64,000 bases of DNA from contig NZ_PTIX01000010.1 of the NCBI RefSeq assembly GCF_002934265.1, positions 62,001 through 126,000 on the forward strand. The letters are read 5' to 3'. The position numbers and the translations under genes are program-made. Source of the DNA: Actinokineospora auranticolor. GTDB taxonomy: Bacteria > Actinomycetota > Actinomycetes > Mycobacteriales > Pseudonocardiaceae. The notes under the pieces were generated by a model. That model saw only the letters and a program-made list of their open reading frames with translations, searched no databases and had not been told where the DNA came from. Of the stretch, positions 29,496-36,974 are shown one piece after another (positions within the stretch are counted from its first letter, which is position 1; every line of letters starts with the position of its first letter).

Positions 29496-30916
29496 GAGGT
29501 GCGGTTCTGCTTGGTCACCGCCGAGTCGTTGCGCACGGCGTCGGCCTTGGCCTGCACGTCCTTGCAGAACTGGTCGGGGGTGATGCGGCCGAACATGAGC
29601 GCGTTGGTCTTCGCGCGCAGCTCGGTCTCGAACTCCTTGTACCAGTCCTCGAACAGGTTGTAGGTGATGATGTTGTCACCGGCCTTGTTCAGGGCGTCGT
29701 TGCTGGCCTTGGTGCCCGGCGACAGCGGGAGGCCGTCGGCGGCGCCCTTGACCACGGTGATGTTGCCGGTCTTCTCCGAGAAGCCGCGCGCGCCTTCCTT
29801 CGACAGCATCATGCGCATGTACTCGAGCCCGCCCTGGGGGTTCTTCGCCTTGGCCGGGATGATGTACGCCTCGCCCGCGGCCGCGCGGACGGCGCCGAAG
29901 GGCAGCTTGTCCGAGGAGGTGACGCTCGGGGTCGGGGTCAGCCCGTACTTGAACGTCGCGGGCGTCTGCTCCTTCTGCTCGTTCTCCAGCCACGAACCGC
30001 TGGGGTAGAAGCCGATCTGACCCTGGTTCTGCGCGGTCTGCACCTCGGTGTGGGTCAGGCCCTCGAAGGACGGGTCCAGGTACTTCTTGCCGATCTCGGC
30101 CCACGCGGTGGCGGCCTTGAGCACCGGCTCGGAGGTCCAGACGCCTTCCTTGAGGTTGTCCATGTCGATGAGCACCTGGTTGCCCGCGATCTTCGCGGCC
30201 GTGATGGCGATCATCCAGTACTGGTAGTACGAGGCGTTCTTGCCCGCGTAGGCGTAGGGCTTGAGGCCCGCGGCCTTGATCTTGCCGAGGAGCGCGTCGA
30301 ACTCCTCGAACGTGGTCGCGGGGGTCCAGCTGTTCTTCTCGAACAGCGCCTGGTCGTACCAGAGGCCGTACACGGTGTAGATGTACTTCATCAGGTACGG
30401 CTTGCCGCTGAGGATGCCCGCCTCGACGGTGCCGGGGAGCAGGCCGTCGCGGACCTTGCCCGAGCCGCCGATGGCCGGGGCGTCGAACAGCGGGGTCAGG
30501 TCCAGCAGCTGGCCCTCGCTGGCGAGCGCGCCGTTGTCCATCACGTCGCTGCCGGAGTTGGCGATCACGTCCGGCACGTCGCCGCTGGCGAACCGCGGCT
30601 GCATGGTCTGCGAGATCTGCTGGGTCGGCATGTGCTTGATGGTGGCCTCGGGGTAGGCCTTCTTGTACATCGGTTCGTGCACCTCGGTGGCGTACGCGTC
30701 ACCGAGACCGCCCTTGAAGATCACGACCTCGAGCGGCGCATTGGCCGCGACACCCAATGGGTTGTTCGCCGACACCGTGCCGGTGGGGCCGTTGTTGGCG
30801 GGCTTGTCATCGGAGCCGAACGCGCAGGCGGACAGCGGGCCGGCCGCTAGCACGGCCATTCCGAGCCCCTTGAGCACTGATCGGCGACTGGGGTTCTGCG
30901 GAAGCGCAGCGGACAT
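29492..30916 (-). CDS. ngcE: NgcE-like N-acetylglucosamine/chitobiose-binding lipoprotein
   Basis: 474-residue solute-binding lipoprotein. The N-terminus has a twin-arginine pattern (SRRSVLKGLG) followed by a hydrophobic stretch and a lipobox (PLSAC), so it is probably Tat-exported and lipid-anchored. The mature start (NPLGVAANAPLEVVIFKGGLGDAY) is the hallmark of the NgcE family, which binds GlcNAc and diacetylchitobiose. Other family segments include YLMKYIYTVYGLWYDQALF and GSWLENEQ. ATG 30916 has AAGGAG upstream. First gene of a five-gene operon with 1-4 bp overlaps throughout. A perfect DasR operator lies about 100 bp upstream. Confidence 0.9.
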   Translation of the reverse strand: MSAALPQNPSRRSVLKGLGMAVLAAGPLSACAFGSDDKPANNGPTGTVSANNPLGVAANAPLEVVIFKGGLGDAYATEVHEPMYKKAYPEATIKHMPTQQISQTMQPRFASGDVPDVIANSGSDVMDNGALASEGQLLDLTPLFDAPAIGGSGKVRDGLLPGTVEAGILSGKPYLMKYIYTVYGLWYDQALFEKNSWTPATTFEEFDALLGKIKAAGLKPYAYAGKNASYYQYWMIAITAAKIAGNQVLIDMDNLKEGVWTSEPVLKAATAWAEIGKKYLDPSFEGLTHTEVQTAQNQGQIGFYPSGSWLENEQKEQTPATFKYGLTPTPSVTSSDKLPFGAVRAAAGEAYIIPAKAKNPQGGLEYMRMMLSKEGARGFSEKTGNITVVKGAADGLPLSPGTKASNDALNKAGDNIITYNLFEDWYKEFETELRAKTNALMFGRITPDQFCKDVQAKADAVRNDSAVTKQNRTS

Positions 30917-31011
30917 GTGGAGACTCCTTCGACCGTCACGCGACCGGTTCGCGAGGCCCGCCCACTATCGGCGCGGAGCCCTGAGCCGGGCAATCGGACA
31001 GATGGGTGATT

Positions 31012-31023
31012 TGGTCTAGACCA
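31012..31023. promoter_or_regulatory. DasR-responsive element (dre), perfect core, ngc operon
   Basis: TGGTCTAGACCA is identical to the dre core consensus, about 100 bp upstream of ngcE. Bound DasR would repress the importer operon until phosphorylated amino sugars release it. Match seen directly; regulator inferred. Confidence 0.8.
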
Positions 31024-31732
31024 TACTCCGGCGATATGCCGCTTGGCCAGCACTGATACCGAACTCGATCATGGCAGATTTGGGCCTATAACGATGTGGC
31101 AGCCCTGCTCGATCCACCCTTGACCGGACTACCCCGAGGTACCAGAGTTGCCCGGTTTGGGGGTCGGGACCGGGAGCGCTCCATGTCCGATTCGCACCGG
31201 CGACCCCACCAGGGCAACGATTTAGTTTGTACGGGCAACCGCGATGGTACGGAAGGGCAAAAGCAAAGGTCGAGACGAATAGTGATGATGTCCGACCCGC
31301 GGCGCCGCGATTACCGGACACCACTTCGCGGCGCGCCTATTGCCCTGAAACGCTCCAGCCTGATAATGCGAGCCCGGCACGCGTTCGCCCTCGCCGCGCG
31401 ACACGCCGGTGGTGGCACCCGCACGACCAAGATCCCGAGTTGTGCACAGGGCTCTCGGGTGAGTTGTCGGTTTTGTCGGTCCCCCGCAGCAGCGTGGAAT
31501 CTCGGGGGATCCCCGGGCCCGGGCGGGGACGTCGCCGGTGGGCTGCGCGGGGCGCGGCGGCCCGGAGCAGTGGGTGAACGCGGGCTCACCCGCGGTGCGG
31601 AACGACCTGGGGTCGACCGCGCGCGGCCGCTGTTCGGTGACGCCATGAGCCGACGCTATATGTACTGTGCCCGCGCGATATGTACTGTGCCCGCGCGCAG
31701 GCGGACCGGGTGGCAGGGGCGGGGACGCCGGG
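31024..31732. other. Non-coding stretch upstream of the ngc operon
   Basis: About 700 bp without a convincing gene. Open frames here lack ribosome binding sites, have mixed codon positions and read as Arg/Pro/Ser-rich low-complexity protein. The only structure seen is a tandem 20-bp duplication at 31658-31697. It may be a decayed gene or long promoter region. Confidence 0.5.
31658..31697. repeat. Tandem duplication of a 20-bp unit
   Basis: ATATGTACTGTGCCCGCGCG occurs twice back to back (31658-31677 and 31678-31697) with no mismatch, just downstream of the end of the LRR-like gene. Probably a recent slippage product. Confidence 0.85.
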
Positions 31733-32656
31733 TTAGCGGTCCACTCCGGACAGTGCGCGGGCCGCGCCGTCGACGTTGGTCTCACCCGCGACGGTGAGCG
31801 TGAGGTGGGCGAACGCCGGGGCGAGCGCGGTCAGCGCGCCGATCGGGTCGTCGGCCTCGTGGTCGTTGACGCGCAGGGCGCCGAGCGTGAGCGTCGCCAG
31901 CTGGGGCACGATCCGGGACTCGGCGAGCGCCCGCACGGTGGCGAGGTCGCTCGGGTCGAACTCGGCGCGGCTCAGGTCGAGGTGGCGCAGCGCGGGCCAG
32001 CCCCGGGGGCCGAGTTCGGCCAGGTGGTCGACCGGGCAGGCGACCCCGAAGACGTCCGTGCCGCTGTCGACGACGAGCGAGACGACCCCGGGCGCCTCGT
32101 GCGGGAAGACGGCGCCGTCGGCGAGGACCGCGCCGCGCAGCCGCAGGTCGGTGAGCGCGGCGCCGCCGATCTCGTCGAAGAGCAGGCCGCCCTCGGCGGT
32201 CAGCTCCCGCAGCGCGGGCAGCGCGGCCCACAGGCCGTGCCGGATGTCGTCGGCGAAGCCCTCGTGCAGCCTGCTCAGCGGGTCGAAGCGGCCGCCGGTC
32301 GAGGTGTGGGCGTCCTCGTAGAGGAACTCGAAGTCGTGGCCGAAGTACAGGGTGGTCAGCCGGTCGCGGCGGTGCGCGGCCAGCGCGGCCGCGGCGCGGC
32401 TCGCGGAGTGGTGGAAGTCGGTGAGGCGCAGCTCCAGTCGACGCAGGTCGGCCGAGGCCGGGTCGGTCAGCACCGCCTCGACCAGCGCGGACTCCCACCG
32501 CTCCGGGTCGGTCGGGTCGGCCCCGAGCCGCTCGACCAGGTCGCGGCGGTCGGCGGCGGTGTCGGGGTCGAGCCGGAACACGGCCTCGTCGAGCCGCCCG
32601 TCGGTCCAGGTGAGCTGCCAGGAGCGGTCGGCGCGCAGGGCCGCTGAGTCGATCAC
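31733..32656 (-). CDS. Leucine-rich-repeat-like hypothetical protein
   Basis: 307 residues from GTG 32656 (VIDSAALRADRSWQL...); a GTG ten codons earlier (32686) would run into the divergent gene. The C-terminal half shows irregular repeats of 20-30 residues with the pattern LrhLdLSraeFdpsdL and LatLtLGaLrv, resembling bacterial LRR or pentapeptide-like ladders found in uncharacterised actinobacterial proteins. The N-terminal half is helical and charged, rich in Asp/Arg. No signal peptide, so cytoplasmic. Function unknown. It is divergent from the DUF2750-like gene 23 bp away. Confidence 0.6.
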   Translation of the reverse strand: MIDSAALRADRSWQLTWTDGRLDEAVFRLDPDTAADRRDLVERLGADPTDPERWESALVEAVLTDPASADLRRLELRLTDFHHSASRAAAALAAHRRDRLTTLYFGHDFEFLYEDAHTSTGGRFDPLSRLHEGFADDIRHGLWAALPALRELTAEGGLLFDEIGGAALTDLRLRGAVLADGAVFPHEAPGVVSLVVDSGTDVFGVACPVDHLAELGPRGWPALRHLDLSRAEFDPSDLATVRALAESRIVPQLATLTLGALRVNDHEADDPIGALTALAPAFAHLTLTVAGETNVDGAARALSGVDR

Positions 32657-32679
32657 AGCGGGGATGATAGGCAGTGCCC

Positions 32680-33348
32680 ATGACACCTTCGGGCGAAGGC
32701 GCCCCCCTGGCGGAGGACGAGGCGCGGCGGGTGTGGGGCCTCGACAGCCGTGCGCGCAAGGAGTACTTCTTCGCCGCCGTGGCCGCGACCGGGGTGGTGT
32801 GGGCGTGGGACGAGTCGACCGTCTTCCAACTCGACGACGACGTCACGCAGGTGCCGCTCTGGCCGCACCGGCGCTTGGCGGAGCTGTCGGCGGAGGCGAT
32901 GGAGTGGGCCGAGCCGCCGGTCGCGATCGCCGTCGACGACCTGCTCGACGAGTACTTCGAGCGCTACGACCTGGAGAACCACGAGATAGCCGTGCTGCCG
33001 ACCGACGGCGCGTTCACCCCGTTCCTGTCTCTCGAGCGGTTCCGCGTCGAGGTCTTCGAGGCCCGGCTGCTGCTCCGCGCGGAGGGGAGGCCGGACTCGT
33101 ACCGCCGCGCGGAGCGCGAGGCGTTCCACGAGGACTGCCGCCGCCGGGCCGACGCGCGGCTCGGGCTGGACCCGGCTGCCCGCCGTGACCTGGCGGCTCA
33201 CCTGCGTGCGCACCTCGCGGAGTGCGACGACCGGCTCCCCCTGACCGGGCAGTGGGCGGCGAGCCGCGATCTGCCGTGGCGGCGGTTGGCCCGGGCGCTG
33301 AACGTACTGTCGGTCACGTGCGACTGCGCGGCCCGGGAGTACTTCTGA
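32680..33348 (+). CDS. DUF2750-like protein
   Basis: 222 residues from ATG 32680 (GTG 32674 also possible). The first 120 residues match the DUF2750 pattern: YFFAAVAATGVVWAWDES, then VPLWPHRRLAE, then VDDLLDEYFERYDLENHEIAVLPT. DUF2750 proteins are small cytoplasmic proteins of unknown role, often beside immunity or accessory genes. The second half is Arg/Glu-rich and helical, ending with a CDCAAREYF tail, and is not recognised. The 3' end overlaps the convergent GNAT gene by 35 bp. Confidence 0.65.
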   Translation: MTPSGEGAPLAEDEARRVWGLDSRARKEYFFAAVAATGVVWAWDESTVFQLDDDVTQVPLWPHRRLAELSAEAMEWAEPPVAIAVDDLLDEYFERYDLENHEIAVLPTDGAFTPFLSLERFRVEVFEARLLLRAEGRPDSYRRAEREAFHEDCRRRADARLGLDPAARRDLAAHLRAHLAECDDRLPLTGQWAASRDLPWRRLARALNVLSVTCDCAAREYF

Positions 33349-33862
33349 GCGCCTTGCGGAAGATCGTCGTCGGCTGGCGGGCACCGGCCGGGTCGAGCGC
33401 GTGGTCGGGCACCACGCCGACTTCCACCCAGCCCGCCGACCGGTACAGGTGGTCAGCGGGACTACCGGATTGGGTGTCCAACAGGAGAAGGGTCATGCCG
33501 AGTTCGGTCGCGGCCTGTTCGACGGTCGTGAGCAGGGCCCGCCCGAGCCCTCTCCCCCGGGCGTCGCGGTGCACGAGGAGCTTGGCGACCTCGCCGCGGT
33601 GGCGCCCGTTCTCGTAGTCGGTGCGCCGCAGCTGCGCGGTCCCCACCACGCGACCCGCGTGGCGGGTGGTCCAGAGCAGGAGGCGCCCGGTGGCCAGGTC
33701 GGGTTCGAGGGAGCGCCACCACTCGCGGGCCCGCGCGGCGGCCAGAGGATGCAGGAAACCGACGGAGGCCCCGCCCGCGACCGCGTCGACGAGGAGGTCC
33801 GCCAGGTCCGGCACCAGGGCGGACAGCCCGCGGGCGTCGACGCGTTCCATGCCGCCGATCAT
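33314..33862 (-). CDS. GNAT-family N-acetyltransferase
   Basis: 182-residue acetyl-CoA-dependent acetyltransferase. The acetyl-CoA pyrophosphate loop reads RDARGRGLGRALL (Q/R-x-x-G-x-G/A), preceded by the strand VAKLLVH and followed by TLLLLDTQSGSPADHLYRSAGW, the usual motif B. ATG 33862 is used; ATG 33850 is a possible alternative. The acceptor is unknown; the closest well-known relatives acetylate small amines or antibiotics. Its end overlaps the convergent DUF2750-like gene, and its start lies 69 bp from the divergent crcB. Confidence 0.82.
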   Translation of the reverse strand: MIGGMERVDARGLSALVPDLADLLVDAVAGGASVGFLHPLAAARAREWWRSLEPDLATGRLLLWTTRHAGRVVGTAQLRRTDYENGRHRGEVAKLLVHRDARGRGLGRALLTTVEQAATELGMTLLLLDTQSGSPADHLYRSAGWVEVGVVPDHALDPAGARQPTTIFRKALRSTPGPRSRT

Positions 33863-33931
33863 CCACTAGGGAACGGCGCCCCGTTGGCCCACAACGGTTA
33901 CACCCGTGTTTCGTGTGGCACGGTAGACGCC

Positions 33932-34279
33932 GTGTGGAGAGAAGCAGCCGCCGTCGCGGCGGGTGGTGTCCTCGGTGCCGTGGCCAGGTACGGCATCGGC
34001 ACCGCCTGGCCCGGCGCGTGGACGACCCTGGTGATCAACGTGGTCGGCTGCTTCGCCATGGGCTGCCTGATGGTGACCGAACTACACAGGACCACCCAAC
34101 TCTTCCTGGGCACCGGCGTCCTGGGCGGCTTCACCACGTTCTCGGCCTACACCGGCGACTTCCAGCACCTGGTCACCACCGCGCCCGTCGCGGGCATCGC
34201 CTACCTGGCAGGCACCCTCGTCGCCGCCCTGGCAGCCGTGACCACCGGCGCCACCCTGACCCGACGGCTGACCCGGTGA
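33932..34279 (+). CDS. crcB: Fluoride channel CrcB/Fluc, first subunit
   Basis: 115-residue, four-helix fluoride exporter subunit. The family motif reads GVLGGFTTFSAYTGDF, with conserved Asn in TLVINVVGCF. GTG 33932 (VWREAAAV) has no clear ribosome binding site. Fluc channels form antiparallel dimers; the second, slightly different gene downstream (34599) suggests a heterodimer, as is common in Gram-positive bacteria. No fluoride riboswitch could be recognised upstream. Confidence 0.88.
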   Translation: MWREAAAVAAGGVLGAVARYGIGTAWPGAWTTLVINVVGCFAMGCLMVTELHRTTQLFLGTGVLGGFTTFSAYTGDFQHLVTTAPVAGIAYLAGTLVAALAAVTTGATLTRRLTR

Positions 34280-34598
34280 ACGGCGTACCGCCCGCGGCGC
34301 TCAGCCTGCCCTCAGCGCCCAGCCCACGAAACCACCCCGGGGCAGGTAGTCCGATGATCGGCGTTCACCTCGCGGCGCTCGGCCAAGCGGCCACCCCGAC
34401 CCGCGCCCACCCGCACCACGGTGGCGGCGGCCCGCCCGCCGCACTCGACCCGCGAAACCACTCCGGAGCAGATGCTCCGGTGAACGGCTTCCAGCGCACC
34501 GCACCCAGGCACGCGGCCACCCCAGCTCACCCTCGAACCGCCCGCGGCTTCCAGCTCATCGCGTCCGGCTGCGGAACCGGGCCGGGGCGGGTGGCGCG
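34277..34598 (+). repeat. Degenerate repeats of a crcB-like 5' end
   Basis: Between the two crcB genes the DNA contains degenerate copies of the start of the second one. GTGAACGGC occurs at 34277, 34481 and 34599, and related GGCGTTCACCTCGCGGCGCTC at about 34361. Shared spacers read GAAACCACYCCGGRGCAG near 34330 and 34450. The frame encodes Pro/Ala/His-rich low-complexity sequence without CrcB helices. It looks like decayed tandem duplication; alignments were judged by eye. Confidence 0.45.
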
Positions 34599-34949
34599 GT
34601 GAACGGCGTCCTGCTCACCGCGCTCGGCGCGGCCGTCGGGGCGCCCGCGCGGTACCTGGTCGACCGGGGGATGCGGCGGTGGCTCGGGGAGCGGTTCCCG
34701 TGGGGGACGCTGGTGGTGAACGTCGTCGGCAGCCTGGTGCTCGGCGGTGTCGTGGCGGCGGCCGGGCCGGACCTGCGCGTGCTGCTCGGAACCGGCTTCT
34801 GCGGTGCCCTCACCACCTTCTCCACCTTCTCCGCCGACACCCTCCGCCTGGTGGAGTCCGCGCGGCGCGGGGCGGGGGCGGTGTACGTCGGGGTGTCGCT
34901 GGTCGCCGGGATCGGGGCATTCTGGCTGGGACTGGTTTGCCTGGGCTGA
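34599..34949 (+). CDS. crcB: Fluoride channel CrcB/Fluc, second subunit
   Basis: 116-residue Fluc subunit with four helices. Motifs: GTLVVNVVGSLVLGG and GTGFCGALTTFSTFSADT, including the TTFSTF Phe/Thr track. GTG 34599; the upstream DNA is G-rich. It probably pairs with the subunit at 33932. Its start region is echoed in the degenerate repeats just upstream. The next gene begins 8 bp after its stop. Confidence 0.9.
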   Translation: MNGVLLTALGAAVGAPARYLVDRGMRRWLGERFPWGTLVVNVVGSLVLGGVVAAAGPDLRVLLGTGFCGALTTFSTFSADTLRLVESARRGAGAVYVGVSLVAGIGAFWLGLVCLG

Positions 34950-34957
34950 GGAGCGAG

Positions 34958-35575
34958 ATGAAGGTCTACGCCGAACGCGCCGCCCGCCGGGGCAGGCAGT
35001 TGGTGGCGGACGTCGTCGCGGGGGCGGTCGCGGTGGGCGCGATCCTGGTGGCGCTGCGGGTACGCGATGTCGTGCTGGGTCTGCGCGCCCCCGGCGACCG
35101 CCTGGTCGACGCGGGTACCGCGTTGCGCGGCACCTTCGACACCGCCGCCGCCAAGGCCGACGGCGTCCCGCTCGTGGGCGACTCGCTGGCGAACGCGCTG
35201 CTGTCCGGCTCGAACGCGGGCATCCGCATCGCCGACGCGGGGTGGCGCCAGATCCACGCCGTGGAGAACCTGGCCACCTGGCTCACCAGCGTGCTGATCG
35301 CGGTCCCGCTGGCCTTCCTCCTGGTGACCTGGTTACCCCTGCGGGTCCACTACGCCCGCCAGGCCACCGGCGCGGCGCGCCTCCGCGACCTCGGCCCGGC
35401 GGGCCACGACGTCCTCGCCCTCCGCGCGCTGGCCACCCAGCCCCACACCCGCCTCGCCGCCACCGGCGCCACCGCCACCGCCTGGCGCGACGCCGACCCG
35501 GCCGCCGTGGCTCTGCTCGCCAACCTCGAACTCCACCGCCTCGGCCTCAACCCGACACCCCCGCTGCCGCGCTGA
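34958..35575 (+). CDS. Membrane protein of unknown function
   Basis: 205 residues from ATG 34958 (GAGGAG upstream). Two hydrophobic segments: about 22-40 (VAGAVAVGAILVAL) and about 113-132 (SVLIAVPLAFLLVTWLPL). Between them lies an extracytoplasmic-like helical region (TAAAKADGVPLVGDSLANALL). The cytoplasmic C-terminus is Ala/Arg-rich. No domain recognised; similar two-helix proteins are common in Pseudonocardiales. It follows crcB by 8 bp and may be co-transcribed. A decayed copy of its 3' end occurs at 36044-36178. Confidence 0.7.
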   Translation: MKVYAERAARRGRQLVADVVAGAVAVGAILVALRVRDVVLGLRAPGDRLVDAGTALRGTFDTAAAKADGVPLVGDSLANALLSGSNAGIRIADAGWRQIHAVENLATWLTSVLIAVPLAFLLVTWLPLRVHYARQATGAARLRDLGPAGHDVLALRALATQPHTRLAATGATATAWRDADPAAVALLANLELHRLGLNPTPPLPR

Positions 35576-36020
35576 CCCCGCCGCCTCAGCCCCGCACCAA
35601 ACACCCCCGCTGCCGCTGACCCCACGCACTCCCGGCACCACCGCCAGCTCCAGGCCACCCATGCCCACCTCGCCCCGCCCCGGCCCGCCACCGCGCAGCC
35701 ACGCTGACCCAGCGCTTCAGCCCCGCACCAGGCGCCCACAGACGCGCTGATCCCTCCCACCCCCCGCACCACCGCCACCTCCGCACACCTCGCCCCCACC
35801 CGACTTCCCCTCAGCCACGCTGACCCCCATCACCTCAGCCCGCACCAGAACCCGTACTTCCGCCCTGGTCACTCCCGGCACCACCGCCGACTCCCGCACA
35901 CACCCGGCACCACCGAAGTCGCTTCGCCCTCCGCCGCACCGGTACCGACGCGGACTCCGAGCCACGGCGGGATCACCGCCACCAGCTCCGCGCCAGGCAG
36001 GCCCGCACCTCGAACCTCCC
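35576..36020. repeat. Degenerate direct-repeat region
   Basis: Non-coding, C-rich DNA carrying decayed repeats. CACCACCGCC recurs near 35637, 35769 and 35881, each followed by similar CTCCGCACACCTCGCCCC-like text. CGCTGACCC plus TCAGCCCCGCACCA recurs near 35571, 35704 and 35817, echoing the stop-codon region of the upstream gene. Unit length is about 110-130 bp, and copies differ widely. No gene seen. Confidence 0.5.
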
Positions 36021-36043
36021 GCGCTTCGCAGGGGTCCCCTCAC
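36010..36043. repeat. Half copy of the palindromic repeat element
   Basis: GCGCTTCGCAGGGGTCCCCT (36021-36040) is identical to the left half of the full element at 36206-36254 and has a similar flank (CGAACCTCCC vs CGAAAGTCCC). The right half is missing; the decayed gene fragment begins at once. Confidence 0.6.
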
Positions 36044-36178
36044 CGCTCTGGCCACCCACACCCGCCTCGCAGGCACCGGTGCCACCGCCTGGCGCGACGC
36101 CGGCCCGGCCGCCGTGGCACCGCTCGCCGACCTCGAACTCCACTACCCCGGCCAGAGCCCGACTCCCCGCTGCCGCGC
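36044..36178 (+). pseudogene. Decayed copy of the 3' end of the 34958-35575 gene
   Basis: About 135 bp align with 35427-35573, the last 49 codons of the membrane-protein gene. CTGGCCACCC, CACACCCGCCTCGC, CCACCGCCTGGCGCGACGCC, GACCTCGAACTCCA and CCCCGCTGCCGCGC are shared, with several substitutions and a small deletion. There is no start codon or 5' part. The fragment lies between two copies of the palindromic repeat, suggesting recombination or duplication through them. Confidence 0.7.
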
Positions 36179-36205
36179 CCGGCCGACCCAAGCCTCGAAA
36201 GTCCC

Positions 36206-36254
36206 GCGCTTCGCAGGGGTCCCCTCGCCGGGGGAACCCCTGTTTTCCACGCTA
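36206..36254. repeat. Palindromic intergenic repeat (REP-like), interrupted by the IS
   Basis: The element has a hairpin CAGGGGTCCCC...GGGGGAACCCCTG (36213-36242) followed by TTTTCCACGCTA. A second copy lies at 39125-39168 and ends ...AAGTCTAGTGG. Here the IS element follows directly after CTA, and GTGG resumes on its far side at 36941, so the IS is inserted in the CTAG of this copy. Confidence 0.65.
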
Positions 36255-36937
36255 GGGATGTCTCGTAACTGATGTTGTGGTTGGTTCCAGTGGCTCGGTG
36301 TTCAGTCGGTGATGGTGAGGTTGTGGCGGAAGGCGATGCCCGCCGCGGTGGTGGCGAGGGTGTGGCCTGCGCGGCGGTAGTCGCGCAGGATCTTCCAGTT
36401 CTTCATGCGGGCCAGGGCGTGTTCGACCCGGGCTCGGATGACGCGGTGAACGGTGTTGAGTTGTTGTTGCCACTCGGGCCGTTCCCGACCCTCGCGGGGT
36501 TTGCGGTAGGGCATGATCACCTCGGGATTGCCCTGGTAGCCGCTGTCGGCCATGACCGGCCGCCCGGCGAGCGTGTCGGCGATGCCGGAATCGCGGTAGG
36601 CGGTGCAGTCATTGCGGTTGCCCGGCTTCGGGTCGCCGGTGGCGAGCACGAGTCGGGTGTCGGCGTCGATGGCGACCTGCGGGTTGGTGGAGTAGCGGCA
36701 GTTCTTCGACCGTTCGGCGACGCGGTGGTCACGGGTCGGGACCAGGGTGCCGCCGACGATCGCGACCTGGTCAACGCGGCGTTTGCGCACCGGCGCCAGT
36801 GCCGGCGGCGGGCCCAGCGAATCCACCACGCGGTGCGCGGCGGAGTGCGAGACACCGAACAGTGGTCCGATCTGGCGCATCGTGAGGTTCGTGCGCCAGT
36901 ACACCGCCACCAACAGCACCCGGTAACGAGACATCCC
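36255..36937 (-). mobile_element. IS5-type insertion sequence, about 683 bp
   Basis: Terminal inverted repeats start GGGATGTCTCGT (36255-36266) and its complement (36926-36937). TA dinucleotides on both sides (36253-36254 and 36939-36940) fit a short target duplication. One transposase gene fills it. The element is short for the family, and the transposase start codon lies inside the right inverted repeat. Confidence 0.75.
36302..36934 (-). CDS. IS5-family transposase (DDE_Tnp_4 type), probably inactive
   Basis: 210-residue transposase. An N-terminal helix-turn-helix (LTMRQIGPLFGVSHSAAHRVVD) is followed by the DDE domain. The second Asp (MADSGYQG) and the Glu (RARVEHALARMK) are present. The first catalytic Asp, expected in a V-D-G-T-L-V-P motif, is Gly here (IVGGTLVPTRD, about residue 61), explained by a single GAC to GGC change. 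It is therefore predicted to be unable to cut DNA. ATG 36934 lies within the inverted repeat; an earlier start may have been lost. Confidence 0.8.
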   Translation of the reverse strand: MSRYRVLLVAVYWRTNLTMRQIGPLFGVSHSAAHRVVDSLGPPPALAPVRKRRVDQVAIVGGTLVPTRDHRVAERSKNCRYSTNPQVAIDADTRLVLATGDPKPGNRNDCTAYRDSGIADTLAGRPVMADSGYQGNPEVIMPYRKPREGRERPEWQQQLNTVHRVIRARVEHALARMKNWKILRDYRRAGHTLATTAAGIAFRHNLTITD

Positions 36938-36974
36938 TTAGTGGACCGCGGCGCGGGTTTTCGTGGCGTGTGTG

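Noticed and set aside
31096-31797. Small genes in the gap between the ngc operon and the LRR-like gene
   Set aside because: Frames on both strands overlap each other, lack ribosome binding sites and give Arg/Pro/Ser-rich translations.
33863-33931. Fluoride riboswitch before the first crcB gene
   Set aside because: The 69-bp gap lacks the conserved GG-GAUG / CUGAUG elements and the pseudoknot.
35350-36191. Several minus-strand frames in the repeat tract
   Set aside because: They arise from C-rich repeats read in reverse (Gly/Arg/Trp-rich), with no start signals.
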